Shown piece by piece: positions 1 to 8,294 of a DNA stretch of 64,000 nucleotides (its first letter is position 1; each line of letters starts with the position of its first letter). The DNA lies in assembly GCA_041389725.1 (NCBI GenBank), contig JAWKRG010000002.1, positions 806,001 through 870,000 of the forward strand, written 5' to 3'. The notes below the pieces were generated by a model. The model saw only the letters and a list, made by a program, of their open reading frames with translations. It made no database searches and was not told the DNA's origin. The translations under genes were made by a program, and so were the position numbers. Source of the DNA: Polyangiaceae bacterium (GTDB taxonomy: Bacteria; Myxococcota_A; Polyangia; Polyangiales; Polyangiaceae).

Positions 1-621
1 CTCGTCCTAGACAGACTTCACCAGCGAAGGCGACATGCCCGCGCCCCCGCCAGCGAAGGTGACATCGCGCGGCGCAGATGCGCGCACCGCCGTCAGCGAA
101 GGCTACATGCCCGCGGCGCCCACGCTCTCGCGAAACTCCACCGCCGTCGCTCCGCTCGAGCGACCCTGGTTGAACGACCCTGGTTGAGTTCTTGCTCAGC
201 ACTGGGCCTGTGGGTGGCGCTGCCGCCCGCCAAACAGTGCCCGCCCCCTGCCAAGCAATGCTGGCCGCCCGCCAAGCAATGCTGGCCCCCTGCCTGCGCC
301 CAATCTATCGGGACGAATTGCTCGGGTTTGTGATCATTTCGGGGACATACTCGAACATGTCCGCGAAGTGTTCACCGCGATGAACATTCTTGCGACTTGC
401 GCAACGCGTCCAGGCGACAAAGCGGCTGACCCAGCGACGCGGCGGCGAAGTCAACGCCTGTCCAAGCAGCCGGGGCGCACCGCGCGGATAACCGCGGGCA
501 CCGCGCCGGGAACAGCGGGAGCGAGGGGCTGGATCGACGTTCACGCTGCTGGGCGCGTCACGGCAAGAATGTCAGCTAGCCAGGCTGAGGGCAGGGTCGA
601 TTCGTGTCACACTGTTCTGCG
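1..621. other. Leading non-coding stretch with short degenerate repeats
   Basis: No convincing gene is visible here; the open frames are short, overlap on both strands and lack ribosome-binding sites. The stretch is repetitive. A CAGCGAAGG-led unit occurs three times between about 22 and 112. A 14-base unit containing CGACCCTGGTTGA occurs twice at about 161-187. A roughly 22-base unit around CCGCCCGCCAAGCAATGC recurs between 222 and 290. It could be the decayed end of a neighbouring locus. Confidence 0.45.
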
Positions 622-1089
622 ATGAAGCTACCTGAGGGGGCGGCGTGGGAGGAGGGGCTCAGTCCCTTCGAGGCGTGCGCCGGCTGTCATCGTCACGTTC
701 GTACGGAGGAGCCTCGGTGTCCGTTCTGCGACGCGGTGAATCATTGGCGCCCCAAGCGACGCTTGCGCCTTCAACGTCAGGTCAGCCGTAGCACGATGCT
801 GGCGCTGGTGACGGCTTTCGGGGTCGAAGTGGTCACGGCCTGCGGAGAGGGTAGCACCCAATCGCACTACGGCATCAGCTGCGCGGACGTGCCTTGCTTC
901 GACGCGGGAGATGAAGGAGACGCACGAGACGCGGACTCCGGCGAGGACCCTTTGATCCAATGGGATGCCGCCGCCGACGCTGGGGACGAAGTCGACGCCT
1001 TCGAAGATGCGGCGACGGGCGATGCACCCGAGGTCGGAGATGCAGCAGACGCCGATGCGGGAGACGGAGCCGACGCCCTCGAGGATTGA
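622..1089 (+). CDS. Zinc-ribbon membrane protein with acidic tail
   Basis: A predicted protein of 155 residues from the ATG chosen here; a GTG at 604 would add six residues. Residues 19-36 hold two CxxC pairs separated by ten residues, a zinc-ribbon arrangement. A basic stretch (about 48-57) and one hydrophobic segment (about 58-75) follow, then a short Cys-containing region, then a tail made almost only of Asp, Ala, Glu and Gly. The order of cytoplasmic zinc ribbon, one membrane helix and an exported acidic tail recurs in uncharacterised myxobacterial proteins. The molecular role is unknown. No ribosome-binding site is obvious before either start. Confidence 0.6.
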   Translation: MKLPEGAAWEEGLSPFEACAGCHRHVRTEEPRCPFCDAVNHWRPKRRLRLQRQVSRSTMLALVTAFGVEVVTACGEGSTQSHYGISCADVPCFDAGDEGDARDADSGEDPLIQWDAAADAGDEVDAFEDAATGDAPEVGDAADADAGDGADALED

Positions 1090-1245
1090 GTGATCGGGGC
1101 ACGCGGCGATCGTCGACGCGCTCGAGGAAAAGACTGCGGCGATCGGCCCGGACGGTGAGGCCGACGTTCCCAGCGATAGCCGCGGCGCGCGCGCCTTCAA
1201 CGTTGCTGCGCAGACCTTGGATCTTGGGTGCCGGCGCGCTCGCTT

Positions 1246-1704
1246 TCAGCGTTTGCTGCGCAGGCCTTGGATGTGGGTGAGGTAGTCGTCGACGCTGCGG
1301 AATGCGGCGATGGGCAGGGGCTTGTTGCGGCCGAGCACGGTCTTCATCTGCTGCGGGTCGAACTTCGCACCGATCTTCATGTCACGAGTGTCGCCCATGC
1401 CGGCAACGGGTTCGGCTAGGGACGGGGGCGGCGCGCCACCGAAGCACTCCACGTACCACTCGACGGGCGCGGGCGGCGCCTCGGTCAGATCTGGATCCGT
1501 TTCGCCAATGTCGCCCGCCTCTACGTTGAGGATCTTGGCGAACTCCGACACCAAGTAGGCCGGGAGCCACTCCGCAAAGCCCGCTCGCCAGACCAGCACG
1601 AAGGGAGGCAGCGCCGCGAGGGACAAGGTCGCGCGCAGTGCGGCAACGCTCGTCGACTTGGTGGTGCCGTCGCAGTCTGCCCAGAACCATTCGCTGTCGT
1701 TCAT
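1246..1704 (-). CDS. GYF_2/DUF4339-like domain protein
   Basis: A 152-residue protein. Residues 5-50 resemble the GYF_2 (DUF4339) fold: an opening WFWAD strand, a central ALPP step, and an LVWRAG..EWLPA ending typical of that domain. Such domains usually bind proline-rich peptides or act as small adaptor modules. The remaining 100 residues include a Pro-rich middle and show no recognisable domain, no signal peptide and no membrane segment, so a cytoplasmic location is likely. It lies in the same orientation as the alpha/beta hydrolase upstream of it but is separated from it by a repeat-bearing gap, so co-transcription is unclear. The function is not known. Confidence 0.65.
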   Translation of the reverse strand: MNDSEWFWADCDGTTKSTSVAALRATLSLAALPPFVLVWRAGFAEWLPAYLVSEFAKILNVEAGDIGETDPDLTEAPPAPVEWYVECFGGAPPPSLAEPVAGMGDTRDMKIGAKFDPQQMKTVLGRNKPLPIAAFRSVDDYLTHIQGLRSKR

Positions 1705-1759
1705 GGCGTTCGGGCAAGAGAGTCGCTCAAACCCGCCAGGGCCGCAACTCCATCGCGGC

Positions 1760-1849
1760 CCGCGCGCTTCGGCTCAGTCGGGTGGAGCCAAACGCGTTCG
1801 CGGGCCGCGCGGTCCGGCTCGGTCAGGCGGAGCCAAGTGCGTTCGCAGG
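1760..1849. repeat. Two adjacent 45-base degenerate repeats at the hydrolase 3' end
   Basis: Positions 1760-1804 and 1805-1849 align along their whole length with scattered substitutions. The second unit contains the last codons and stop (1823-1825, minus strand) of the hydrolase gene. The gene end therefore appears to have been tandemly copied into the downstream spacer and then to have diverged. Confidence 0.75.
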
Positions 1850-2719
1850 CTGACGGTTCGACGTGCGCGTCGCGAGTTCCGTCGTCAGTTCCCGGATCAC
1901 GGCGGCGACCTGGTCGGGGCGTTCGAGGGCGACGTAGGTCTTGGCGCGATCGATCGGAGTCACCTTGGCATCGGGCAACATGGCAGCGAGCCGCGTGGCG
2001 AGCTCGACGGTGAAGTAGCGGTCGTCCGCGCCCCACGCGAAGCGCACGGGCAGCCGAGTCGTCGCCAGCCTTCGGGCCGCGTCCAAGGTCAGGCGATTGG
2101 ATACACCGCGGATCAGCTTGCACATGTCACGACGCACGCCGGCTTGGGTCGCGGCGGGCTCCAGCCAATGCTGAAGCAAAGCTGAGTCGATGGGTTGGTG
2201 CGTCAAATCGCCGAAGGCCATCTTCATTCTTTGCAGCCGCGGATAGCGGTAGAGCATCCGACTCATCGCCCAGGCCAGGCCCGGAACGCGGGGAACCAAC
2301 GCGAGGTACTCGAAGCCCGGCGGTGGAAACACTTCGAGGGCGTCGCAGTTGGTCAGCACGACTCCAGCAAGCCGCTCGGGATGATGGGCGGCCACCAACT
2401 GCGTGATGGCGCCTCCGCTGTCGTTGCCGACCAGGATCACGTGGTTCAAGTCGAGGGTGCGGAGTGTGTCGGCAACGACCTTCGCCATGCCCAAGGGATC
2501 CAACTGGGCGTCGGCGGCCATTGGCTCCGGGTGCGAGCCCATGGGCCAGGTCGGTGCGATGCAGCGATGGGTGTTGGAAAGGTCGTGCGCGACCTTGTCC
2601 CAGTGACGACGGTCGTTGAGCAGACCGTGCACGAACACGACGGGGTGGGGATTGGGCCGTGTGGGGCCACTTTCAGCGTAGTGCAGAGTGCCTTGGGGGA
2701 TGCGGACGGTGTTTTCCAT
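1823..2719 (-). CDS. Alpha/beta hydrolase, aspartate-nucleophile type
   Basis: A 298-residue single-domain alpha/beta hydrolase. The oxyanion-loop motif VFVHGLLND lies near residue 28. The nucleophile elbow reads VGNDSGGA (about 97-104), which places Asp rather than Ser at the nucleophile position, as in haloalkane and fluoroacetate dehalogenase relatives. Near the C-terminus a WGADDRYF segment gives the acid region. The usual catalytic His-containing loop is replaced by a segment around KTYVALERPDQ, so the His is not apparent. No signal peptide is present; it is probably cytoplasmic. It is divergent from the HTH regulator at 2830, which probably controls it through the dyad at 2776-2792. The substrate cannot be told from sequence. 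Confidence 0.85.
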   Translation of the reverse strand: MENTVRIPQGTLHYAESGPTRPNPHPVVFVHGLLNDRRHWDKVAHDLSNTHRCIAPTWPMGSHPEPMAADAQLDPLGMAKVVADTLRTLDLNHVILVGNDSGGAITQLVAAHHPERLAGVVLTNCDALEVFPPPGFEYLALVPRVPGLAWAMSRMLYRYPRLQRMKMAFGDLTHQPIDSALLQHWLEPAATQAGVRRDMCKLIRGVSNRLTLDAARRLATTRLPVRFAWGADDRYFTVELATRLAAMLPDAKVTPIDRAKTYVALERPDQVAAVIRELTTELATRTSNRQPANALGSA

Positions 2720-2775
2720 GTGAGTGCTCCGGGTGGGTGTCGAGACTCAGATGGCACCGCGAAGTCATGCTCTCA

Positions 2776-2792
2776 ATAACCTCCCAGGTAAT
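2776..2792. promoter_or_regulatory. Dyad in the hydrolase/HTH-regulator divergent spacer
   Basis: Left arm ATAACCT and right arm AGGTAAT are separated by CCC, giving a 7-3-7 dyad with six of seven pairs matching. It sits in the 110-base spacer between start codons at 2719 (minus) and 2830 (plus). This is the expected place for an operator of the adjacent HTH regulator. Binding is an inference. Confidence 0.5.
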
Positions 2793-2829
2793 GGGCGCGT
2801 GCTCGGAGATTGGATAGGGTGCGGGAGTC

Positions 2830-3636
2830 ATGTCAGCCACCCAATCCGGCTCCTTCGGTGATCTGCTGCGCTACTGGCGAAACGCGCGCAAGATGAGCCA
2901 GTTGGCCGTCGCGGTGGAGGCCGAGGTTTCCACCCGACACGTGAGCTTCGTCGAGACCGGCAAGTCGACGCCCTCGCGCGACATGGTGCTCTTGCTCGCG
3001 GACGTGCTCGAGGTTCCCCTGCGCGATCGCAACACGTTGCTTCAGGCGGCGGGCTACGCGCCCGCGTACCGCGAGACCTCTCTCGATGCACCGGAGCTCC
3101 GCGACGTGCGGCGCGGCATCGAGTTCATGTTGGAGCACCACAACCCCTACCCGGCCATCTTGGTCGACCGGCATTGGAACCTGCTGCTGCAGAATCGCGC
3201 CGCGTCCGCGTTGTTTCCCTTGTTCGTGGCTGATGCCTCGGCGCTGACGACGCCCCTCAACACGATGCGCCTGCTGTTCGACCCGCGCGGCTTCCGTCCC
3301 TTCATCACCAACTGGGAGGAAATCGCAGTGGCGATGGTCCAGCGCCTCCACGCGGAGGTAGCGTTGACTCAGGATGCGACGCTTCGGCAGCTTCTCGAGG
3401 AGCTGCTGAGCGCTGACGATGTGCCGAAGGCGTGGCGCGTTCCGGACTACGGCGCCGAGCGGCCGCTCTTGGTCAGCACGCGACTGCGCCGCGGCACCGA
3501 GGAGCTCGAGCTCTACACCGCGCTCACGACGCTGGGCACGCCCCTCGACATCACGCTGCACGAGCTACGCCTGGAGACGTTCTTTGCTGCGAACGAAGCA
3601 ACGGATCGCGCGATCCGACGCTTGGTGGCCAGCTGA
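2830..3636 (+). CDS. HTH regulator with MmyB-like ligand-binding domain
   Basis: A 268-residue transcription factor. Residues 8-66 form an XRE-type helix-turn-helix (LLRYWRNARKMSQLAVAV, then the recognition region around STRHVSFVETG). From about residue 90 on, the sequence matches the MmyB-like ligand-binding domain, including the YPAILVDRHWNLLLQN segment and a PRGFRPFITNW stretch. Members commonly repress a divergently transcribed hydrolase or oxidoreductase in response to a small hydrophobic ligand, and the layout here fits that. The ligand is unknown. The 3' end, including the stop, lies in a tandem repeat. Confidence 0.9.
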   Translation: MSATQSGSFGDLLRYWRNARKMSQLAVAVEAEVSTRHVSFVETGKSTPSRDMVLLLADVLEVPLRDRNTLLQAAGYAPAYRETSLDAPELRDVRRGIEFMLEHHNPYPAILVDRHWNLLLQNRAASALFPLFVADASALTTPLNTMRLLFDPRGFRPFITNWEEIAVAMVQRLHAEVALTQDATLRQLLEELLSADDVPKAWRVPDYGAERPLLVSTRLRRGTEELELYTALTTLGTPLDITLHELRLETFFAANEATDRAIRRLVAS

Positions 3637-3738
3637 TGCGCTCGCGAAGCCATGCCGCAGCGCGCTTGGTGGCCAGCTGACGCGCTGGTGAAGCCATGCC
3701 GCAGCGCGCTTGGTGGCTGCTGACACGCTCGTGCAGCG
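3619..3738. repeat. 44-base tandem repeats spanning the HTH gene stop codon
   Basis: Units at 3619-3662 and 3663-3706 are nearly identical over 44 bases, and a shortened third unit runs from 3707 to about 3738. The first contains the last codons and TGA of the HTH regulator; the second reproduces that TGA downstream. The pattern matches gene-end duplications seen elsewhere in the window. Confidence 0.85.
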
Positions 3739-3808
3739 CGCTTGGCAGCGCGTCGTGTTGCGGCCCGCGCCGTGACGCGATAGCGGCGAAGCATCGGAGG
3801 CAGAGAGC

Positions 3809-4669
3809 ATGTCCTACACGCCGCCGCCGGGTCCGCCGGCCTACTCGCAACCGCCGCCCCAACCGCAAGCGTACTATTCCGCGCCACCACCGCCGCAGCC
3901 CGCACCGCCGACGACGAGTAGCGACAAGAGCAGCTTCGATGTGTTCGAGCTCCTCACCGCTTTGCTGCTCGGCGTGGCCGCGCTGGGCGGAGCCTGGTCC
4001 GGCCACCAATCGGGGCTCTGGGGCGGCAACTGTCAGACCGCCTACGGCGAGGCAGCGAACCTCACCACACGCGCCGGCACCGTCTACCAGCTGGGCGTCA
4101 GCGTGGCCAATCGAGACAGCTCTCTCGACATTCAGGCCAAGCAACTGGTGCTCGAGGGCATGACGAGCCAGGACGAAGTCACGAAGCTCAAGACCTTGGG
4201 CGTCGCCAAGTATCTGTATGCGCGACAGATGTCCGAAGACGGCTACCGCGCCGTGGGCCTGCCCGCGGAGTTCCGCACTCAGGACGACGACAAGCTGATG
4301 AAGATGCCCGAGAGCGCCCTCGAGCAGTCCCTCGACAAGGACCTGGACGAGAAGTACTTCACGCAGATGACGGCACCGGGCGAAGCCATCTTCGCCGAGG
4401 CCGACAAGAAGTTCGACGAGGGTCGCAGAGCCAACCAAAACGGAGACCAGTTCGGCCTCGCCGTCGTGCTCTACACCATCGCGCTGTTCTTCGGCGGCAT
4501 CGCCCTGGTGTTCAAGTCCATCGTGCGCTGGGGCTTCTTCGGCATGGGGATGATCACCATGCTGGCAGCGTTGATCTACATGGCGCGCCTACCGAGCGCC
4601 GGCTGGGGAGTGCCGCCCGCTGCCGCACCCGCAGCGAGCGGCTCGGCAGCCGCCGCGGCGTCGAACTGA
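3809..4669 (+). CDS. Proline-rich N-terminus, DUF4337-like membrane protein
   Basis: A 286-residue inner-membrane protein preceded by GGAGGC at a suitable distance from the ATG. Residues 1-35 are almost entirely Pro, Tyr, Gln and Ala, a likely disordered cytoplasmic tail. Hydrophobic helices lie at about 48-66, 221-241 and 247-265. Between the first two is a long hydrophilic, largely helical stretch that should lie on the other side of the membrane. The layout resembles DUF4337-type proteins. An Ala-rich tail ends the protein. No catalytic motif is seen, and the function is unknown. Confidence 0.75.
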   Translation: MSYTPPPGPPAYSQPPPQPQAYYSAPPPPQPAPPTTSSDKSSFDVFELLTALLLGVAALGGAWSGHQSGLWGGNCQTAYGEAANLTTRAGTVYQLGVSVANRDSSLDIQAKQLVLEGMTSQDEVTKLKTLGVAKYLYARQMSEDGYRAVGLPAEFRTQDDDKLMKMPESALEQSLDKDLDEKYFTQMTAPGEAIFAEADKKFDEGRRANQNGDQFGLAVVLYTIALFFGGIALVFKSIVRWGFFGMGMITMLAALIYMARLPSAGWGVPPAAAPAASGSAAAAASN

Positions 4670-4864
4670 GTGTCCAGCGCGCGGCAGTCGCCGCTGCATC
4701 GGACCGAGCACGCGGCGACTTGGAGGCTGCGTGAGCGTGCTCGCTCTTCGCGACGAGCGAGCACGCGATCCAGCGCGGGAGGCGACGTGCGCGCCGCAGC
4801 GGGTCGAGACCCAACAATCCCAGGGAACCGAGGCACGGCTGCGGGTTTCCGCTATCCTCGAATC

Positions 4865-5167
4865 GTGAAGCGAAGAACGCTAGCGATCCTTGCAGGATGC
4901 ATCGGCCTGGCCGTCGCGCCGCTGCTGCCCGTCTACCCGCAGCGGGTGATGACGCGAGCCATGGTCATCGGCCACGACGGCGACGTGGTGAGCTACGGCT
5001 ACGAGTTCGGCTCCATCCCCGCCTACTTCGAGCACCTACGCTACGTGCGCCACGAAGACTACGCGCTGCTCCTCCTCGGCATCGACTTCACCCTAGCCCT
5101 CGCAGTCGCCGCCGCGATCGGCAGCGTCCCGTACGTCGCAACACGGCGCGTATTGGCACGGCGCTGA
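4865..5167 (+). CDS. Small two-helix membrane protein
   Basis: A 100-residue protein read from a GTG at 4865, chosen because a basic start (VKRR) is followed directly by a hydrophobic helix (about 5-25). Upstream residues in the open frame are Arg/Ser-rich and look non-coding. A second helix lies at about 72-92. The intervening 45 residues are hydrophilic and probably periplasmic. No family is recognised. The stop is four bases before a 23-base dyad repeated exactly at 8761. Confidence 0.55.
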   Translation: MKRRTLAILAGCIGLAVAPLLPVYPQRVMTRAMVIGHDGDVVSYGYEFGSIPAYFEHLRYVRHEDYALLLLGIDFTLALAVAAAIGSVPYVATRRVLARR

Positions 5168-5171
5168 CGCC

Positions 5172-5194
5172 AGTTGCGCAAACTTTGCTCAACT
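5172..5194. promoter_or_regulatory. 23-base operator-like dyad, copy 1
   Basis: Left arm AGTTGCGCAAA, a central C and right arm TTTGCTCAACT form an 11-1-11 dyad with ten of eleven pairs matching. With one extra flanking base it is identical over 24 bases to the copy at 8760-8783. It lies upstream of the first Cys-rich lipoprotein. A separate 7-bp hairpin (GCGGTTT/AAACCGC) follows at 5255-5274. Shared regulation by one dimeric factor is inferred. Confidence 0.55.
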
Positions 5195-5350
5195 TGCCGC
5201 GAGCCATCGAACGGCGTCGTGGTATCAGCCGCACCGTCCTGAGGAATCTTTCGTGCGGTTTCGAGCAAAACCGCTTGCTCGTGAGATGCGCGGGGTATGC
5301 TTCGGGCCGTGACTCCTGGGACTCGCCCTGCGATCAGGGCTCTTCAGCTG

Positions 5351-6688
5351 ATGAGCCGAGCGCTTGGAGTGGTCGTGCTGTGCGGGTTCGCCGCCGCAGG
5401 AGGCTGCGGTGGCCGTGGCGAGTCCGCGAACTGCGGTCCGGATCTGACGAACTGTGACGGGCAGTGTGTCAGGCTCGAATCGAACGCGCTGCACTGCGGT
5501 GCGTGCGGTGCGCGCTGCACGGCTGAGGAAACCTGCAAGGACGGGACCTGTCTCCTGGCGTGCGGGACGGGCCTCGAGGCGTGTGGCGACGCGTGCGTTC
5601 AGCTTTCGTCAGACCCTGCCAACTGTGGCAGCTGCGGCCACGATTGCGGCCCCCAAGGGCACTGCGTGGCGGGGAGCTGCGCTTCCGGTTGTCCTGCGAA
5701 CCTGCTCGACTGCAGCGGCGCATGCGTGAATCCCGCCGTGAACCCGATCCATTGCGGCGCCTGCGGCAACGACTGCGGTCCGCTGAAGACGTGCGTGGGC
5801 GGCACCTGTGAGTGCGTCACCGCCTGCAACTCGGAATGCGTCGACGTGCGGAGCGATGCGAAGCATTGCGGGAAGTGCGGCAACGCCTGCGCCGCGACTC
5901 AGGAGTGCGTATTCGGCGAGTGCAAGTGCAAAGCCGACGCGCCCCTGTGCGGAGCGGATTCTTGTCCAGACCAGCAGACGGACCCCGAGCACTGCGGCGC
6001 GTGCGGAAATCAGTGCCCAGAAGGCGGCGGTTGTGTCGACGGCAAGTGCGAATGCGCTGCGGGACTGAGCGTCTGCCTGGACAAGTGCACGAAGCTGTCG
6101 ACGGACCCGAAGCATTGCGGCGGTTGCGGGAGGGACTGTGCCGGCTTTCCGTTTTTCAGCCCCAACATGGTGTGCGCAGACGGCCAATGCGCTTGCGCCG
6201 AGGGGCAGACGCTCTGTGGGCAGGACTGCGTGTTCCTGGAAACCAACCCGTCGCACTGCGGCGCGTGCAGCGTTTCGTGCCAAAGCGGCAAAGCCTGCAG
6301 CAAGGGTAAATGCGAATGCGCACCGGGGCTCGTGGATTGCGACGGCGCGTGCCTGAACGTGAAATCCGACAAGTACAACTGTGGGGGATGCGGAAAGGTG
6401 TGCGGGGCGTACGAGAGTTGCCTCGACGGCAAATGCACGTGCGCGGGGTTCGGCGCGATCTGCGACGGGAAGTGCGTTGGCGTAGACAAAGATCCGAACA
6501 ATTGCGGAAGCTGCGGACAGGTCTGCGTGCCCGGCACCTTTTGCATTGCGGGCACGTGCGGGTGCCTGGTCGGGAGTGAACTGTGTGGCGGCGTGTGTGT
6601 GCTGACCCAGTTCTCGAAGGAGCATTGCGGAGGATGTGATCATCCTTGTGCTCCAGGGCAGGCCTGCATGTTCGGTGTGTGCACATGA
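5351..6688 (+). CDS. Cys-rich repeat lipoprotein, MXAN_6577-like, copy 1
   Basis: From the ATG chosen here this is a 445-residue exported lipoprotein; an upstream ATG at 5297 is possible but gives an unusually long signal. The signal peptide ends in a lipobox with Cys at residue 19. The mature protein consists of ten tandem units of about 40 residues, each with the pattern C..(G/D).C......HCG.CG..C.....C..G.C, the Cys-rich repeat typical of myxobacterial MXAN_6577-like proteins. All cysteines are probably in disulfides, which implies an outer-membrane surface location. The ten repeats are collinear with those of the next gene, so the two arose by tandem duplication. The role is unknown; a structural or adhesive one is plausible. 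Confidence 0.8.
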   Translation: MSRALGVVVLCGFAAAGGCGGRGESANCGPDLTNCDGQCVRLESNALHCGACGARCTAEETCKDGTCLLACGTGLEACGDACVQLSSDPANCGSCGHDCGPQGHCVAGSCASGCPANLLDCSGACVNPAVNPIHCGACGNDCGPLKTCVGGTCECVTACNSECVDVRSDAKHCGKCGNACAATQECVFGECKCKADAPLCGADSCPDQQTDPEHCGACGNQCPEGGGCVDGKCECAAGLSVCLDKCTKLSTDPKHCGGCGRDCAGFPFFSPNMVCADGQCACAEGQTLCGQDCVFLETNPSHCGACSVSCQSGKACSKGKCECAPGLVDCDGACLNVKSDKYNCGGCGKVCGAYESCLDGKCTCAGFGAICDGKCVGVDKDPNNCGSCGQVCVPGTFCIAGTCGCLVGSELCGGVCVLTQFSKEHCGGCDHPCAPGQACMFGVCT

Positions 6689-6743
6689 CGTCGGTTGCCC
6701 GTTCGTTCGCCAGAAGCGGGATTGCCCGGAAGCGAGGTTGGAA

Positions 6744-8114
6744 TTGAAGCCCACGCGAATCTTGAAGCGCATTCTTGGCTCGGTGTTCGTGATCCTGTTC
6801 GGGGTCGCGGCTGGCTGTGGCGGTCGTGGCGATGACTCGACGACCTGCGGCACGGACCAGACCGCTTGCGAGGGCGAGTGCGTCAGCCTCGACTCGAACG
6901 CGCTGCATTGCGGGGCGTGCGGCGCGCGGTGCGCGTCCGGGCAAAGCTGCAAGAACGGAGCTTGCCGCGTCGCGTGTAAGGCGGGCTTCGAGGCGTGTGG
7001 CGACGCCTGCGCGGACCTTTCGTCGGACCCGTCGAATTGTGGAGGATGTGGCCATGATTGTGACCCGCAGACGCACTGTGCGCTTGGAAAGTGCGTGGCG
7101 GCTTGTCCATCCAACTTGGCGGACTGCGGCGGGGCGTGCGTGGATCCTGGCATCAACCCGCTCCATTGCGGCAAGTGCGGCAACGACTGCGGTCCGCTGA
7201 AGACGTGCGTTGGCGGCAGCTGTGAGTGCGTCACCTCCTGCGGCTCGGAATGCGTCGACGCGCAGAGCGACGCGAAGCACTGCGGGAAGTGCGGCAATGC
7301 CTGCGCCGCGACCGAGGAGTGCGTGTTCGGCGAGTGCAAGTGCAAGGCCGACTCGCAGCTTTGCGGTCCAGGCGCGTGCCCAGATCTGCAGACTGACCCT
7401 GACCACTGCGGCGCCTGCGGCGAGAAGTGTCCACAAAACGGCGTGTGCGTCGACGGCAAGTGCGAGTGCGTCAAAGGACAAGCCGCTTGCGGCGATACTT
7501 GTGCGACTCTGTCGACGGATCCAAAGAACTGCGGAAGCTGTGGAACCAACTGCGCTGCGGCTCCCTACTATGACTCGAGCATGCTCTGCCTCGACGGCAA
7601 GTGTGCGTGCTCGCCGGGCAAGACGCTGTGCGGAATCAAGTGCGTGTTCTTGGACAGCAGCACCGAGCACTGCGGTTCGTGTGGCGCTGGCTGCCCCTCG
7701 ACCATGAGCTGCAGCGCAGGCAAGTGCGCTTGTCCGACGGGGCTGAAGTACTGCGACGGCTCTTGCAGGGACGTGCAGTCGGACGATAAGAACTGTGGCG
7801 GCTGCGGCGTCGTGTGCGCTTCCGCCGAGAGCTGCAATTCGGGCAAGTGCGAGTGCCACAGTTCCGCTACGGTCTGCGACGGAAAGTGCGTGGACCTGTG
7901 GACGGATGCGAAGAACTGCGGCGGTTGCGGCGTCGTGTGCCCGCCCACCATCGGCGCAAATGGCTTCTGCGACAAGGGTACTTGCACTTGCTCCTTCCTC
8001 GGCCTGCTGTGCAACGGCGTCTGCATCAACCCCAAGACATCGAACGACCATTGCGGAGGCTGCAACCAGCCGTGCCCGCCGGGCCTGACGTGCACGTTCG
8101 GAATTTGCCAGTGA
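6744..8114 (+). CDS. Cys-rich repeat lipoprotein, MXAN_6577-like, copy 2
   Basis: The paralogue of the preceding gene, 56 bases downstream. I chose a TTG start at 6744 because AGCGAGG lies six bases before it and the following residues (LKPTRILKR, then a hydrophobic stretch) give a normal lipoprotein signal ending VAAGC. A TTG at 6738 or the in-frame ATG at 6636 are alternatives. About 456 residues, again with ten Cys-rich units in the same order. Units 3 to 5 are almost identical in DNA to those of copy 1 (about 5752-5939 against 7166-7353) while other units have diverged more, suggesting local gene conversion. Confidence 0.75.
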   Translation: MKPTRILKRILGSVFVILFGVAAGCGGRGDDSTTCGTDQTACEGECVSLDSNALHCGACGARCASGQSCKNGACRVACKAGFEACGDACADLSSDPSNCGGCGHDCDPQTHCALGKCVAACPSNLADCGGACVDPGINPLHCGKCGNDCGPLKTCVGGSCECVTSCGSECVDAQSDAKHCGKCGNACAATEECVFGECKCKADSQLCGPGACPDLQTDPDHCGACGEKCPQNGVCVDGKCECVKGQAACGDTCATLSTDPKNCGSCGTNCAAAPYYDSSMLCLDGKCACSPGKTLCGIKCVFLDSSTEHCGSCGAGCPSTMSCSAGKCACPTGLKYCDGSCRDVQSDDKNCGGCGVVCASAESCNSGKCECHSSATVCDGKCVDLWTDAKNCGGCGVVCPPTIGANGFCDKGTCTCSFLGLLCNGVCINPKTSNDHCGGCNQPCPPGLTCTFGICQ

Positions 8115-8294
8115 GCCCCCGCGCCCCAATCTCGGGCGCTGTCGACGACATTTGTCACGTTGGAGGACGCGCGCGTTGACGCGGTAGTTCGTGCGCCATC
8201 CTTGCGCAACCTCGCAGTGAATGCGCGAAGCAGAGGGTTTTTCGGGCGCTTGCCGTCGTGTCGGGCGGGCACGCAAGTTGCTCCGGCGCGGTAC

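Noticed and set aside
5609..7549. Another long minus-strand frame over the same genes
   Set aside because: Same reason: a shadow of the tandem repeats, with no ribosome-binding site or family resemblance.
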